Of a stretch of DNA of 64,000 nucleotides, positions 24,101 to 35,939 are shown piece by piece. How positions within the stretch are numbered: the first letter of the stretch is position 1; every line of letters begins with the position of its first letter. Source of the DNA: Ricinus communis (Eukaryota; Streptophyta; Magnoliopsida; Malpighiales; Euphorbiaceae); assembly GCF_019578655.1 (NCBI RefSeq), contig NC_063263.1:11655001-11719000 (forward strand), written 5' to 3'. The notes under the pieces were generated by a model that was not told the DNA's origin, made no database searches, and was given only the letters and a program-made list of their open reading frames with translations. The position numbers and the translations under genes were made by a program.

Positions 24101-27100
24101 AGAAACCCGTTGCATCAAGTTCTTGACTCTCTGTCAGAGTGCTTTTCCATAATTCGAATTCCTATAGAACAAGTGAAACTTAGTGGTCTGCATATTCAAT
24201 ATGAAAAAAAGACTCACAAATGATGAACTCTGCAGCAAATTAGTGGCATGGTGACTCAAATATGATGTAGATCTTATTAAATTCTTTATAAAGTGCATGA
24301 TGAACTTTCCCTACCATACCATTTTGTCCATGTCTGGTGGATAAAAGTTCGCACCAGGTGGTTTTAGAATAGGAAATGCTGCTTTGTATTCTAGACCCTT
24401 CCATTCACCAACTGACTTTGTGGCTTTAGGAAGCAACTTTATGGCTGAATCAGCAGTTGTTAAAAATGCCTTATTTTCATCAAGAGAGGACCTGTTGATA
24501 GAGAATTAATTCAAATTTCAAAAAATCAACAACTTAAGGTGAAAAACCAGTCACTCTTTGACATTAACCCTTGTAGGAAAAGAATGAGTTAAGAACAAAA
24601 AAGGATATGCAAATTGTGTTATGATGACTTCCTCAGTCATGCCTTCAAGTAAAGTTTACACAAACAAAACAGGAACACAAAGAGAAGCCCCAAGAATACT
24701 TGCCATGGGCTCTTATTAATCAAATAATACAGCCATTTTAGCTTGTCCAATTCTGATGCATCAGCATGGTCTTTTAACCAATCTCTTAGAGCAGGATTGC
24801 TGTACCAAACCTGATTAAGAGGAAAATAAATGGAGAGGGGGAACTAGCAATTAGTGAACATTGTCAAGCATAGCAGCACCAAAAAGGCTCATTAAAATTG
24901 CTGCTTTTTTGAAGGGACATGGCATTGTTTTTCCCAATAAACCAACAAACTGAATTTCCAAGGGAGGAAAAACATGCAAAGTTGGATAGAAAACAGTGAA
25001 ATGCATACATTTGACAGAGATTTAAAATAAAACCTTTATCACGAGTATATATCAAAATAAATTTGCAAGTCAGAATGATTCGCTTGCATTATGTCAAATA
25101 CAGTTGAGTAAGCAGCTAAGTTCTAAGCGGCCAGCTCCATTCTGTTAATGATTTGGGGAACCACTTTGCATGGTATCAAGCAATTAACTAACTCATGGTT
25201 GGAAGACAAGTTTCAAATACAGAGCTCTTCATTGAGTTGGTGAAAGAGTCTAGAAGTTTCACACCCAGAATAAGTTCGTTCTCATTTTGTCTGACCTAAA
25301 CCCATTGCCGACCCCATTCTCTCCACCATCCCTCCTCCACTTTTTCCCGAAAACGAAGGGTCAACCTAGTCTTTCAATAAGGTTTGTATGGATCACCTAT
25401 CCAATTATAAATCTTCGTTTAAGATGCAGAAATGATATGATAATTACTTCAGGAACATTATAAAATTTCCTTTCTAAAGATAATTTGCAGAAGTTACAAC
25501 TTGAAGTAAACCACATGGTGAAGATCAAACACAGATATTTAAAACATGTTATAGCTACAACAGAAGCTTAAAAGCCTGCGTGCTTTTGTTAGCATATGTT
25601 CATGCATATGTAGATCCACATGCAAGTTTACATAGATAAAACACCTGGCGGTAGAAGATTTCATCCACAACTTTTGCAGCCTTAATAAGCAAACCCAATG
25701 CTTCCCTGTCCCCATCTGATAGGCCTGTCAACTACAGCGAGGAGAAAAAAGAAAAAGAATTGACTTAATTTACAAATAGTTATTTAAAGCTCACAACTAA
25801 AAGGGGTAAAATTACGACAATAAAGATAATATCATGATATTTGAACAATAGAAGTCTGAAATAAAACTAATCAACAAATATTCAAATTCAGTCCAAAATG
25901 CCTCCTCAAAGCATTTAATATAACTCTGATCAACGTAAGCTGAATGAACTGAGGTTAACAAGAAACAAAGATATCCCTGGTACTTATGTCCATCAAATCA
26001 TTCAATTAATGACAACTTAAATTGAAGGAAATGCTTAGACCCATCATATGGACACAAGCACAGCTTTGACATTTTAGAATGCCTATTACATGTTTCTTTA
26101 TTTCGGCTTTGATGCATACAGAGCCAGTTCCTTGAGGATATAGTTAAAAAAGCTTTTAGGAGCTGAGAAATGAGCACAATGTCTAATACCAACTAAGTCA
26201 TTATTCTATATATAATACATTTCACAAACTAACTTCATAAAATAATTGTCTTTTTGTTATATGAGAAGTAAGCAGTTTGTGTTTTTTAATCATTTCACTT
26301 GCTCTGGTAAAGGCTTCAAGGGATGGGATTTTATCAAGCATATCTTTCTATTGACTGCATATGCTAATATTTTTTTAACACATTAAGCACCAGAATTTCC
26401 ATCCTTTTAAAAATAGTATATAAACTTCCAATCATGTCAACACTGGAGATATTCACAACACCTCCCATTAACATATATTCAGCAGGTCTTGCCAGCGGCA
26501 ATCACTCAAATCAAGAAACTATAGGTTGAATAAGTGCACGGTAGACATATCACAATAAGAGAATGCTATGCCAAGTCTGACTGGCATCAAAATCTTGAAG
26601 GGGATAAACTAAGTACATATTACAGCAATTGAGGATCAAAGAATGAAAGAAATCAAGGTAAATAACAAGAGAAAGTTGACAACCTCTGCACTGAGAGAAA
26701 CTGGAGCATATCGACCGAGCTGCTTTTGTAGAGTCAAACTGCGTGCTGCAGTATTCTCTTTATACCTTTGGAAATTAGATGGAATACATGGCATAAACAG
26801 AAAAGGTTTGTCAGAGAACTAGAATTCCATGTTGTTAAGGCTGTAGCATTCACCCAATATTATCTTTAACAGAATGTTACCAAAAATCTTTCTACTAAAG
26901 TATATCTCTAATGCCAGGAAAATGGTGGCCTAAGAACAGGCCAATGGAGGTGACAGACAAATGGGATATACCGTGAAATATCTTTTCGCATATGCAAGAA
27001 TGTAATTAAGTAATTTTATCTCTCATAAATGTTTTTCCATGATATAAATCCTAAGGTTGTGAGCAACTACACCCAATTCTTAAAACTCTTTAGGGGAACA

Positions 27101-29091
27101 AAGTAACTTCACATGGATAAGGCAAAAGGTTGTATACTACAATAATAAAATGAAGGTTACAGGGTCACTGTTTAACATACCTTTTCTTAATTATGTCAAA
27201 GAGTTGACCATATTGTCCATTTACATCATAGGGGACATAATCAGGATGTTCTTTGGCAAGTAAGCTTCTATATTCTTCATAGGAAATATATTTGACAGCA
27301 GATACTTCTGTTTCCTATTACAAGAAAAAACACAAACATATTTAGATTCTTATACTTTAAAACTGAAAGCATGTATTTGTAGATTATTACAACCATGAAA
27401 TAGCAGGCAAACCACAGTTGAACAGGTATTGCGCATCAAAGCACAAACTTTCCATCTGATTGCCAGCAATTACAACTAGCATGTGCCACAAAGAGTTTTA
27501 AGATTTTCGAGTTAAAAACCAATATAAACAGGCCAAACCTTCAAGAGTCATTGAAAAATAGAAGTAACAAGCTATTTAATTTGATCCCCAGAAGCAATTT
27601 TTTATAAACAAGGGACATTTGATTCCCAGAAAAGCACATATTGAGTCGCAGCTAATATAAAATTTAAAGGGCGAGATAAATTCTTACAGATTAAGAGGTT
27701 ACTCACCGAAGTTTTCCTTCAAGTTTTAAGTTGGAATAAGAACACAAGTTCAAGCATAATAGAATCATCTTAACTACCAACACAAACAGCTCTAAGATGA
27801 TGATCAGGAACAGCTAAGCACATCATGCAGCGATAAGAGTGTGGAACAAATGATAAATATTCTTACATCATCATGTTAAAGCATTTGAAACAAAACTTAG
27901 ATGTATCAAGTCCAGAGATAATGCTATATAAGTAACACCAAATTTTATACATGGGATTTCTCTAATAAACAGCCTAATTTCTAAGTTTGAACAAAATATG
28001 ATCATTAACAGACTCACCTGAAGAGTAAACGCTTCCAGAGGAATTGGATCTATAGTTGTTACAAGATATACGTCATTATATTCATTATTAATAAATTTGC
28101 CATCATTGATGACACTGCATCAAATGTAAAGTTAACAGCAATTAGTGCCTAGGCCAAAAGGAGATGTAATGAACGAGAGTAGTTAACGGCTTAATGCACT
28201 AAAAAGCAGTATTAGATTGCCATGAAGCATGTAATTAACCAAAATAACAAATAAGAAAAAAACATAATTAGGAAAGCCTAGAGGAATCGAATAACTAACT
28301 ACTCTTGGAGAAAAACGAAAATCAACTCAAATGCATCCTTTGGAAGGACAATGCCCAGCTCTTCATGAAGCTCCCTCCTGAATGCAAGCAATAAACAACA
28401 AGCATAACTAAACTAAGCATGATATCAATTGAGTCAATTCTCATGCTTGAAAGGTCATAGTTGCTATAATTCAATTAATGATTTATTCGAAACAAGTCAA
28501 TTTAGCACCAAAAAGATTAAAAACAATACTTTATGCAAAAATGCATATAAATCTAGAGCAGAAAAGAAACAAAAAAGAAAAAGGTTGACCTAGCAGATAT
28601 GAGCGAAGAATCACCAGCTGAAATATGACCAGCACTGGAAATATCCCACTGTCCTGGCCAAGAATCTTTACAATCAGCTCGCTTTTGAAGAAGCAACTCT
28701 TGCGTGCTCTCTGCGTATATCCACACGTGAACTGCACGGTGGTAATCTCCATCTCTATGAACCTCTCCCCTGCATTTCAACCTCATTGAAACGCTAAATA
28801 TGCAATTGATTGATTTCTTCTTAATTTCTTCTTCTTCTTTTTTTTTGTTTTTTTGTTTTTTAATCATAACAGCACAAAAGTTACTACTTCAACAAGTTAT
28901 GCATCAACAACAGTGAAAAAAGAAGAAGTAAGGATTGCACAGAAACTGTTTGATCAAGAATCCGGCCGTAATAAAATAAAAACAACGTCGATTAGAAGCA
29001 ATGCTTGCCTGGGTTTGGAAATGCCAGTTTTTTCACCGGTTTTGGTGAGAACGTCGAGGTGCTCTTCTTCTTGTAGAATAGGAGCAGCCAT
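15133..29091 (-). CDS. NUDT3: Nudix hydrolase 3: N-terminal Nudix domain fused to a DPP III-like (M49) peptidase domain
   Basis: Twenty-one minus-strand exons: 29091-29009, 28769-28590, 28377-28303, 28114-28018, 27314-27181, 26765-26684, 25731-25645, 24810-24704, 24491-24320, 24161-23911, 23811-23730, 22336-22271, 21626-21549, 21429-21334, 21096-20990, 20866-20698, 20312-20229, 19786-19692, 19617-19527, 19446-19300, 15186-15133. They sum to 2337 nt, 778 residues; Arabidopsis NUDT3 is about 772. The Nudix box is at 75-97 (GHISAG, then RRELHEELGI), with Asp where the consensus has the first Glu. The peptidase part has GPYETYEDALFGYK, zinc motif HECCH (599-603) and second motif EEAKAD (632-637). 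Introns 1 and 8 start with GC. The 4.1-kb last intron contains the LTR element at 15442-19000. Nudix enzymes hydrolyse nucleoside-diphosphate derivatives, and M49 enzymes remove dipeptides. The substrate here is not shown by sequence. Confidence 0.93.
15442..15957 (-). repeat. 3' LTR of the young Ty3-type element
   Basis: 516 bp, identical to the other LTR except at one base. It contains the end of the long open frame (stop at 15817-15819), the second copy of the heat-shock-type array (15815-15872) and TATA-like CTATATATAG at 15697-15706. Confidence 0.93.
15815..15872. promoter_or_regulatory. Six-unit heat-shock-element array in the 3' LTR
   Basis: This is an identical copy of the 5' LTR array (TTC at 15815, 15825, 15835, 15845, 15855, 15865). 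Because the long frame runs into this LTR, the array is also translated and gives the repetitive tail RILEHSRIIWKHLEHFRII. Confidence 0.75.
15817..18450 (-). CDS. Chimeric GAG-protease polyprotein with in-frame loss of RT, RNase H and integrase cores
   Basis: The first ATG is at 18450; the frame extends upstream only through a TTG inside the primer-binding site. The product is 877 residues. It has a coiled-coil-like, Glu/Arg-rich N-terminus, a retrotransposon GAG region (ALFLEDTAMLWWRRR; then FYPENAIRDARAKLRRL), zinc knuckle CFFCDGPHKAREC, and aspartic protease motif ALIDTGANNNFL. The peptide typical of the RT start (PSKAP) is followed directly by the end of RNase H (KEYKPGKANLVADALS). The integrase C-terminal tail follows (KKMKKWADGKK-like, MVKLLP). 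About two enzymatic domains are missing at each joint, yet the frame stays open into the 3' LTR. Catalytic RT and integrase residues are absent. Confidence 0.88.
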   Translation of the reverse strand: MAKTSGASEAARVPEEVRQLQSEVVKDQPETSKPPRKERGRSRDVVSDMEARLAKVELTVAEGQDTFWDLEQRIEELDNGREELQERMQAALNEGMSRCQDQAKTMEKTLLAEVVTLREMLDGMVARLVATEEELILCKKAAIQGGGSVPMIVSTSSKLDVPKPKAYKGSRNAKEIDNFLWSLEQYFKALGLVEEAKKVDAAALFLEDTAMLWWRRRSGDMEKGTCTISSWGEFKEDLKKQFYPENAIRDARAKLRRLIREVSRSMLKNSNTLLEIPNYTDEEALFAFTDGLQIWARLELERRGVQDLNTAIVVAESLIEIRRQDKHKPRPRKAVAEEWGDRHHKKEGSYRFDKPREGGNHGNKDDKGGEKPRIKCFFCDGPHKARECPTKNKLSALVEEREEHQRVQEEFKMGSLQLLSAIKTKFEMPKSKKKGRLFVEAKVGSRTVEALIDTGANNNFLEVKEAERLGIKYVKEQGWLKAVNSVPNATCGFARDVKVSLGEWSGLLDFSIITMDDYEMVLGIEFLDKVNAFPLPFANTMCILEQGNTCMVPLKREAKVKAMKISAMQLSERVKKAQPSFLAALKEEVAVSPQDKVPKEITGVLDEFGNVMPAELPKKLPPKREVDQKMELVEGTRPLTTVPYSMAPLEFEELRRQPKELLDASHTRPSKAPCEPPVLEQKKPTLKQERWQASLVESDFAKEYKPGKANLVADALSNKAKLASTTNANFPSLDQGKVERNKPTELSKPLPKYKGWHEKADRACAPLTKAAKRMKKWADGKKSHSEFEEGGLMMVKLLPHQGRRFAKKLKGHNRGIQQGRDEGVARMSGGECHSPYISPSRTKVQWPRKPPEFATKQGRILEHSRIIWKHLEHFRII
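15958..15970 (-). other. Polypurine tract
   Basis: Minus strand reads GAGTGGGGGAGAA immediately before the 3' LTR. This fits the plus-strand priming site. Confidence 0.85.
18471..18482 (-). other. Primer-binding site, initiator tRNA-Met type
   Basis: Minus strand reads TGGTATCAGAGC two bases after the 5' LTR end. This is the usual plant retrotransposon site complementary to the 3' end of initiator tRNA-Met. Confidence 0.9.
18740..18749 (-). promoter_or_regulatory. TATA-like box of the 5' LTR
   Basis: CTATATATAG lies within the LTR downstream (element sense) of the heat-shock-type array. The same box is at 15697-15706 in the other LTR. Confidence 0.5.
18858..18915. promoter_or_regulatory. 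Six-unit heat-shock-element array in the 5' LTR
   Basis: TTC occurs exactly every 10 bp (18858, 18868, 18878, 18888, 18898, 18908). Several are followed at the right spacing by GAA or GAT. The last two units form TTCTAGAATGTTCTAGAA, a perfect four-pentamer TTCnnGAAnnTTCnnGAA element, the binding site of heat-shock factors. A further GAATGTTC lies 40 bp closer to the TATA box (18813-18820). The array lies about 110-175 bp upstream of the TATA-like box in element orientation. Confidence 0.75.
22770..23180. mobile_element. 411-bp hAT-like MITE in NUDT3 intron 11
   Basis: Termini CTATGTTGCTTGGACTC (left) and GAGTCTGAGCATCATAG (right) are imperfect inverted repeats, 14 of 17 matching. They are flanked by a perfect 8-bp duplication GCACAGCC at 22762-22769 and 23181-23188. 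Eight-base duplications point to the hAT superfamily. No transposase is present. Similar sequences beginning ATGTTGCTCGGACTC are, from memory, widespread in plant introns. Confidence 0.8.
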
Positions 29092-30169
29092 TTCCTCTCT
29101 TGTTTGTCAAAAGTTTAACTCTCTGTTTTATGTCAACGATGTCTTTGTAAATGGAATCGAACAATTTTTATATTATTTTGCGTTCGATTCACGGAGCCAA
29201 TAATGTTATTTGGAACGTTTACTGCTTCTTCGGCAAAGAAATAAATAGAAAATAATAATAATAACTTATCTCTAAAAGTTATCCATTTCTTAGCGAAATT
29301 ATTCATTCTTCTTAAGAGAAACCTATGTTCAGAAAAATAACTTATATTTGTTACTTAATTATATGTTTAACATTTACATATTCTAAAAGTACATTTTCCA
29401 TAACAAAAACAGTTAAAATAATTTAAAAAAACCATCAAGATTTTATACTTTTCATTAAATAAAAAAAAAACTATAAAATTAATATTTTATTTTTAAGTTA
29501 ATAAGGCCAAGCTTGTGAATGGAGTCATAATTTGCTCTATTTTCTATTATTTGTTCAATCATTAACCTTATCCTCCCATCAAAAATGGGACGGGTTTAGA
29601 GATGGAATAAAATTGCCAAACAATACTTACCATTCTTGCTCGCCTATTTTATTGCCAAACAATACTGAATTAAATCAGTTTTATGAGGGTAGCGCCCGAG
29701 ATCGAAATCCCGGAAGTTGAATCGCCAAACATAGCAATACTCAGTTTCGAAACTTGGCAGGTTTCCTTCCGAATCTGAAAAAGCGAAGCCAAGCTAGACA
29801 AAGTTCAGTAAGCATGCAAAAGAAGATGTTTGCTTTTTCTTGATTCAAAAGCTATGTCTGGAAATTCAGTATCAAATAAAAGAAAGCGAGGAATTGCCTT
29901 CTGAATTAATGGTAAAACTCTAAATGGCACTTGCAAGTGCCAGCTAGCTATGGATTGAAGCTGAAGAGAAACAGAATTCCAATTAGATTGATTTCATTAG
30001 ACTTTGAAATCAGATGTCCTTATGGATTCAAAATATAATAATCTACAAAAAAATCTACTCAATTACAGATAAAAACTTATTATTCATTATTAATTATATA
30101 TCGCAATAGTAAAAGACATCAATTAAAACTACCTCAAAGATTTATTTATTCATTTAATATTAATTAATA
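29092..30169. other. NUDT3 promoter region and AT-rich spacer
   Basis: NUDT3 reads leftward from 29091, so its promoter lies here. No clear TATA box was found. A short GC-richer patch at about 29690-29720 (GAGATCGAAATCCCGG) resembles the end of some repeat, but no partner end was found. Confidence 0.4.
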
Positions 30170-31310
30170 TAGTTATAAATCATATTATTGCAAAAAAATA
30201 AAGTTATAAAATTATATATTCATTAATCAAAATCATTCAATTTTTTTAGCTAGCCTATATAGTGACGAAAATAATTGATATTTTCATATATTGACCCTTG
30301 AAATTGAACTAAGAATATAAGCTCCTTCAGCCTTTTATGTTTTATTTAATTTTTAATATAATTTTAATAGAATAATACACAATTTATTCAATTTTGCGAG
30401 CACTTCTTCCTTTTTTCATTTTTTTTGTTCTAGAAATAATCCGGCTGTAGTTATCATTATAAAATATTAGATTAATACAAATAAAGAATTTCTTAAATAG
30501 ATTCCTTTTATCATTATATTTAAATGCATCTAATGAAAATGAATCACATCTTCTAAAATTAATTGATTTCAGACATTTTATATATTATATATAATATATA
30601 TTTTTATATTTTTATTTAGTTATATTATAAAATCAATTATTCATATGATATTATTAATTTATATGACTCATATTTATTTGAATTGTCTATTTAGTTAAGA
30701 GATATAAATATAATATAAGATGTATTGTCTCAGTTCAAAGAGAGCAAGGATTTAGAAAAAGAAAGGAGAGAACAAGAAATATATCAAATTTAAAACACTT
30801 TTCTCCTCATCTTTCTCTCTTCAATTAAGCTTTAATTGCATATCTGGAAAACAAAAAGAACTTTCAAGAAAAAGTGTGACTCTTTCCTTCTTCTTTTTTT
30901 TTTTTTTTTTTATTCTCTTTTCTTTTATTTTCTTGGTAAAGAAAGAAAGAGATAAAACTCAAAGAAACCAGCACTAGAAGAGGTATCAATTGTAGCTATT
31001 TCATTAACTGAACAGATTGCACATCCCCATGGCCAAAATGAAAATCATCTGCGATACACAGATTATTTAGCTTCAAGCCCTTATTTACATTTGATATGAA
31101 AGAGCCTAGATGGGTATTCCGTGGCAATTACAAAGAGTCCCCTTTCTTCACTCCTCTGCTACTGGAAAGAAATCCTTCAAGACTGCCATTTATCGTGATT
31201 GAAAACTTTGAAATTTTTATATTAGGCATGAAGACACTATATGGGATGGAATTCCTACTTCAACTAGCTGTGATCTTGAGAGTGTTCCAGTTCTATCTTT
31301 GGAAGTTGAG
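30170..31310. repeat. Paralogous segment A, similar to 45440-46340
   Basis: The two segments run in the same direction and share AGCTAGCCTAT, AATAATTGATATTTTCAT, AGAATAATACACAAT, a CTTTTCTCCTCATCTT tract and GCACATCCCCATGGCC. They then share a reverse-transcriptase scrap. Indels are frequent, so the duplication is old. Each copy is followed within about 350 bp by a WAKL juxtamembrane remnant. Confidence 0.7.
31015..31260 (-). mobile_element. LINE (L1-type) reverse-transcriptase fragment, copy A
   Basis: The minus strand reads KFSITINGSLEGFLSSSRGVKKGDSL and then breaks. It matches the plant LINE RT block with FSI(M/L)INGS, EGFF, RGLRQGDPLSP. There are no other LINE domains around it, so it is a scrap. 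Confidence 0.65.
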
Positions 31311-31629
31311 CCATTGGTTTCAGGAAACTTGATGATGCAAGATAGCCACGTATGCCTACATGATTCAGAAAATAAAAGATGTTTCTCAGAAGTAGTTTTA
31401 CTTTGAAGGCTCACCTAAAAGTGAGTTTCTATGTAAATTAAGAATTCGTTCTTGCTCCATTATTCACATACTCAACTAGTGAACTCTCATTCCATTCAAC
31501 CACAATATACTATATATTTCTGAAAAATCGATAACACACGTTCTTGTATAACTAACACCTTTTTTTATAAATTTGATTGTTTTACATTATAATTTTGTTG
31601 CTCAATAAAAATATGTAGCAAATCTTTCC

Positions 31630-31787
31630 AAAAAATGATAAGGTGGCAACTAGAACATCATACTCTTACAAATTTTTCAAGGCAGTTCAAGCAAGAAAGA
31701 AGATGGAATAGTGAAACAAGCTTTTCAAACAGAATGGTTGGTTTAATGTTACAACAACAACTATATCCTCAACTCAAGTTAAGAAAA

Positions 31788-31789
<2 letters not shown>
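31630..31789 (+). pseudogene. WAKL juxtamembrane remnant (fragment 1)
   Basis: Read across one frameshift, 31710-31770 gives KLFKQNG followed by GLMLQQQLYP, the block that follows the transmembrane helix in wall-associated kinases (KKFFKRNGGLLLQQQL type). The fragment ends in an AT microsatellite. No kinase domain follows. Confidence 0.5.

Positions 31790-31820
<31 letters not shown>
31790..31820. repeat. TA dinucleotide microsatellite
   Basis: About 15 TA units directly downstream of the WAKL remnant. Confidence 0.9.
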
Positions 31821-31824
<4 letters not shown>

Positions 31825-34800
31825 TATGCATGCTTAATCTTTAATACATAGAATTGTATTCTTGACATGTGTACTTATTTTTGTCATATAGGATTCAAAC
31901 TTATATATAATTTTATAATTTTTTCTATTCATTTATTAATTAATAAATTATATTCTTAATTAAACACTCATTCTAATTCAAAAGGTAACATATTAATAAT
32001 AAATTAATTTCTTAATTAGATAATAATTAATTTTCTAATTAGATAATGATTATCTTAAAAAATAGCATATCAATTATATTTTAATATTAAGTTAACTAAA
32101 AAATTAGTTTTTAATTATATAATAATTAAAATTATAGGAAATAATATTTTTAAATATTATATCCAGTAATAAATTATTTTTGATATTATATAATAATTTA
32201 TAATTCTAAAAATAGTAATATCAATTATATTGATAGTATTAACGTAAATAATATTAAAATTAATAAATAAGTATTCTAAAAATAATTTTTATATTATTGC
32301 ACCAATAATGACGTTTAAAAATAGTGAGTTTGTTATTATTTATTAAAATATTATAAATTAATATTAAATATTAAAAAAATTTATTAAATCGTATCTATAA
32401 ATTTAATTTTATAATCGAAATAATAATAACAGTCGAGCAACGCATGGTAAATAACTAGCACATTAGTAACTTTCACTAAAGAAAAAAGTATATTTTAATT
32501 AGGTAAAACTTGAGGCATTGTTTATGAGGGAACGTCGACTTCATAATAATCAAGTTGCCATTTTTTAGGGCTTCCAGCGATAATAAAACTTGTAGATAAT
32601 AAATAAAAATTTATAGACAATAAATAAAAGCTGTTGATGGAAATATTGAAGTCAATTAATGTATACAATTTTTAAAGAGGGCTTCTTCTTTTTTAAATTA
32701 TTTTTAAAACTTCATTGTTTGAAATAATGAGAATATAAAAGGATTTGTCATTTGAAATAATTGGTAAATACATTAATTTTTCCTTTTAATTTCAGTTAGA
32801 AAAAATAATTTTGTAAATATTTCTGTATTTACTAAAGGTTTAAGGACCGAGTAAAAATATAAATTGGAAGGTTTAAACTTGATATTCTCTCGGTATATAA
32901 AGTTCAGTGAATATTTATATATTATTTCATTTAGAAATTTTTTAAATGATTTATATTTAGATTTTAATTATCAAAAAGTATTATACTTTACACTTGTTAG
33001 TAATTATAGCATCTAATTTTTAAAATTTTAAAAAATTCCAAACACTATATCTTAATATTAATTTGGATTTTAGCATTTACTAGAATTATCAATCAAGTTT
33101 ATTGATGCCATGTAAATTTTGAGCAACAATAAAAATGAGTTATCATCAATATTAAAATTATTAATTTATCTCATTATTCAAATATTATCGTTTAAGCATA
33201 TAAATTAATTATTATTTTTTTATTAATTTTGAAGTTTGATATTCTTATACATTTAAATGATAATTTTTTAGTAATAAAAATGATGACTTAGTCTCATTTA
33301 TTTATTGTCATCAAAATTCACACAACTTTAATAAATTTAACTTATAATTTCATCGAAAACTAAACTTGAATATTAATATTAAAATATGATATCTAAAAAT
33401 TTAAAAATTACATACTAAAGTTGATAACTAATATAAAATATATATATATTTTTTATAATTTAGCCTTTTATTTACTTAAAAATTAATTCCTTTTTAACAA
33501 CTAGCTTAATAGAATTCTTTTCTAATTTAAATATTATTTAATTAAAATTTGACTTTTACGTAAATATGACAAAATAGGAGTCGAACCGGGTAGATCTACA
33601 GTAACAATTTGTGGAAGCAAAAGAATTTAATTTGCTTCTTTTTTTTTTTTCTTTTGCAAATAAGGTGTCATCTAAAGGAGAAACTTTCAAATTTTTGTGC
33701 GTTAATTATCAAATGATATTCTCTAACTTTGGATTTTTTTTTTTATATTTAACCAGTTCTTCAATATTTATTTTTTTAAAATTTTAAATAGAAATTAAGA
33801 CTTATGTTTTAGCTTCAGTATTTGCATAATTCAGCCACTAAAATATTAAATGAGCATCAGATATCATAAAATAACAATACACTAACAAAGCACTAATGAA
33901 ACTGTGGGTTCTATTCTCATCTTCTACACATGAAAACAAAAAAGAAAGCTGAGGCCGATTCCTTCCTTAGCAACCACGCTTTGCAGAGAAACCTTTTCAA
34001 AATTTGAAACCAGATAGAATTACAGAAGAAGTTTCAGTGTAATTGATTCGTGAATCATAATTCTTGAATATCTGATAATAATAATAATAATTAATAATAT
34101 CTTTGAAGACCTTGTATGAAGTCAAAAATAGAACTTCTGCAAAGTAAGTCTATCCTCTCAAGAGAAATACACAGAGAAAAATAGTAGCAAAGGGTGTCAA
34201 ATTATTCCGCCAGTAATTTTTTTATTATATGTATTATAGCATATGATAAATTATAATATTTTATCTTTAACTCGAATAACACGATTGCGAATTTAAAAGG
34301 TTGAACTTTTGAATAGAAATTTATAAAATATTATATAAAATTTTGATTCGTTCAAATTTAGTTAATATCAAACTTTTAACTCTTTATAATTACTATCACT
34401 CCACTTATTGAGAGAAAAAAAAATACATCACTAAAATTAGGATATTATTACTGGGAGTATTGTAATTTATTGTTTACAACTGATTCTGGTGTTTCCATAT
34501 TTATATTTTTCCATCAATATAATTTTGTTAATGAAAATATAAGGTGTCAACACAAATTAAAGTTGAATATCGTAAAGGGAAAATAATTTTAATACTACAA
34601 ATTAATCTCGCGTGAGATTCAGTCACCATCTGCTCTTCTCAGTTCTTACCCATGCAAACTGTTAAGAAAAGTCAACAGAAACACACAAACCCTAATCTGC
34701 AGTTTGGGTTTGTGGATATAAAGTCAAATAACTTTGGCATTGAAACAGTCCCTCAAAACAGTGGATTGTTACCTAAAAAGAAACTTTAATTAGGATGTCC

Positions 34801-35939
34801 AATTAAATCTGCTTGACAATGGACTAATAGATGGAAGTTTGTAGTTTCAGCATTCTGTAATTAGTTGGCTGCATATTTAAGTACATACTCGATCAGGGAA
34901 TCCCTTTAATGAAAGTCATCTTCAACGCTGTAAAGTTTTCCACTTTGAACTTTTATCAGAGCTAGTTAATTAATTAAGACAAAGAAGAAAAATGATGAAT
35001 TATAAACTCAGATAACACCCGAGATTATGAAGTTCATGGAACTCTTCCACTAAATTGGAAAAATCGAATGACTAATCAACCTAGAAGTTGAAAAGTCGGT
35101 TACTTACCTTGTAATTTGCATAAATATTGTAATGTTCCATTTTCATTTTCTTCGTATAAACCCTAAAATGTTGTCTGCCATTAGCTTCTCATCTCTTGCA
35201 CTTCTTTTATTATCCCCCGCATTGCCTTGTCTTCAACAACTACCCCAGTCATTTACAGGCAATTGCGCTCTATTCCAAAAGAAAGCAAGAAAAGAAAATC
35301 GAAATAAAAGGTCAATTGGTAATTGCATCTGAATTATTTAAGGCGAATTCCTTAGGTTCATAACGAGACTGTAATGATATTTCTTTTACTTTTTCTATCA
35401 GTATAATGTATAAAAAAGAGTATATTTTTCACCTGTACAACAAAATTAATAGAAAGAGAATCATAATCTTTCCATTTTTCTTATTAAATAATTCTACTAG
35501 ATTTCTCTTTTTTTTTTTTCTTTTTTTCCTTTGTGAGTAGATGAGGTTTTGGTTTATAAGTTAGAAAAGAAAACATGAAAACAATTACCTACCTATGTTA
35601 ACTAGAATAATTACAACCCACAAAGTTTATATATAAAATCATTACAGTTTAAATTAAAATATATTTTAGAAAATGTTTCATTGTTTTACAATTTTTAATA
35701 ATGTGATTTTTTCTCAGACATAGAGAGATATGTAGTTACGAACTGTGAGACTATTAAAAAAATCTTAATTTATAAGGATTTAACTATTTTCACTCCGATC
35801 AGTTATTATTAGGTTTAAACAAAATCTTTTAGGTTAAGCGATGATGATATTTAAATTGCAAAGGTAATCTTAGTCTCACCAATATTCCTTCCTTCCTCTC
35901 TCAAGCACATCAAAATCAGAATTTAAATTGCAAAGGTCC
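31821..35939. other. Long AT-rich intergenic region
   Basis: No coding region is recognised. The stretch 32020-32300 is similar, in inverted orientation, to 44990-45240 (shared TTCTAATTAGATAATGATT and ATTCTAAAAATAGTAAT). Open frames here are short and of AT-driven composition. Confidence 0.5.

Noticed and set aside
23882..24118. Open frames overlapping NUDT3 exon 10 in a second frame
   Set aside because: Frame shadow; the other frame gives the conserved peptidase sequence and correct splice joints.
29532..29720. A 62-codon plus-strand frame upstream of NUDT3
   Set aside because: No family signature, low-complexity composition, AT-rich flank; likely chance or repeat edge.
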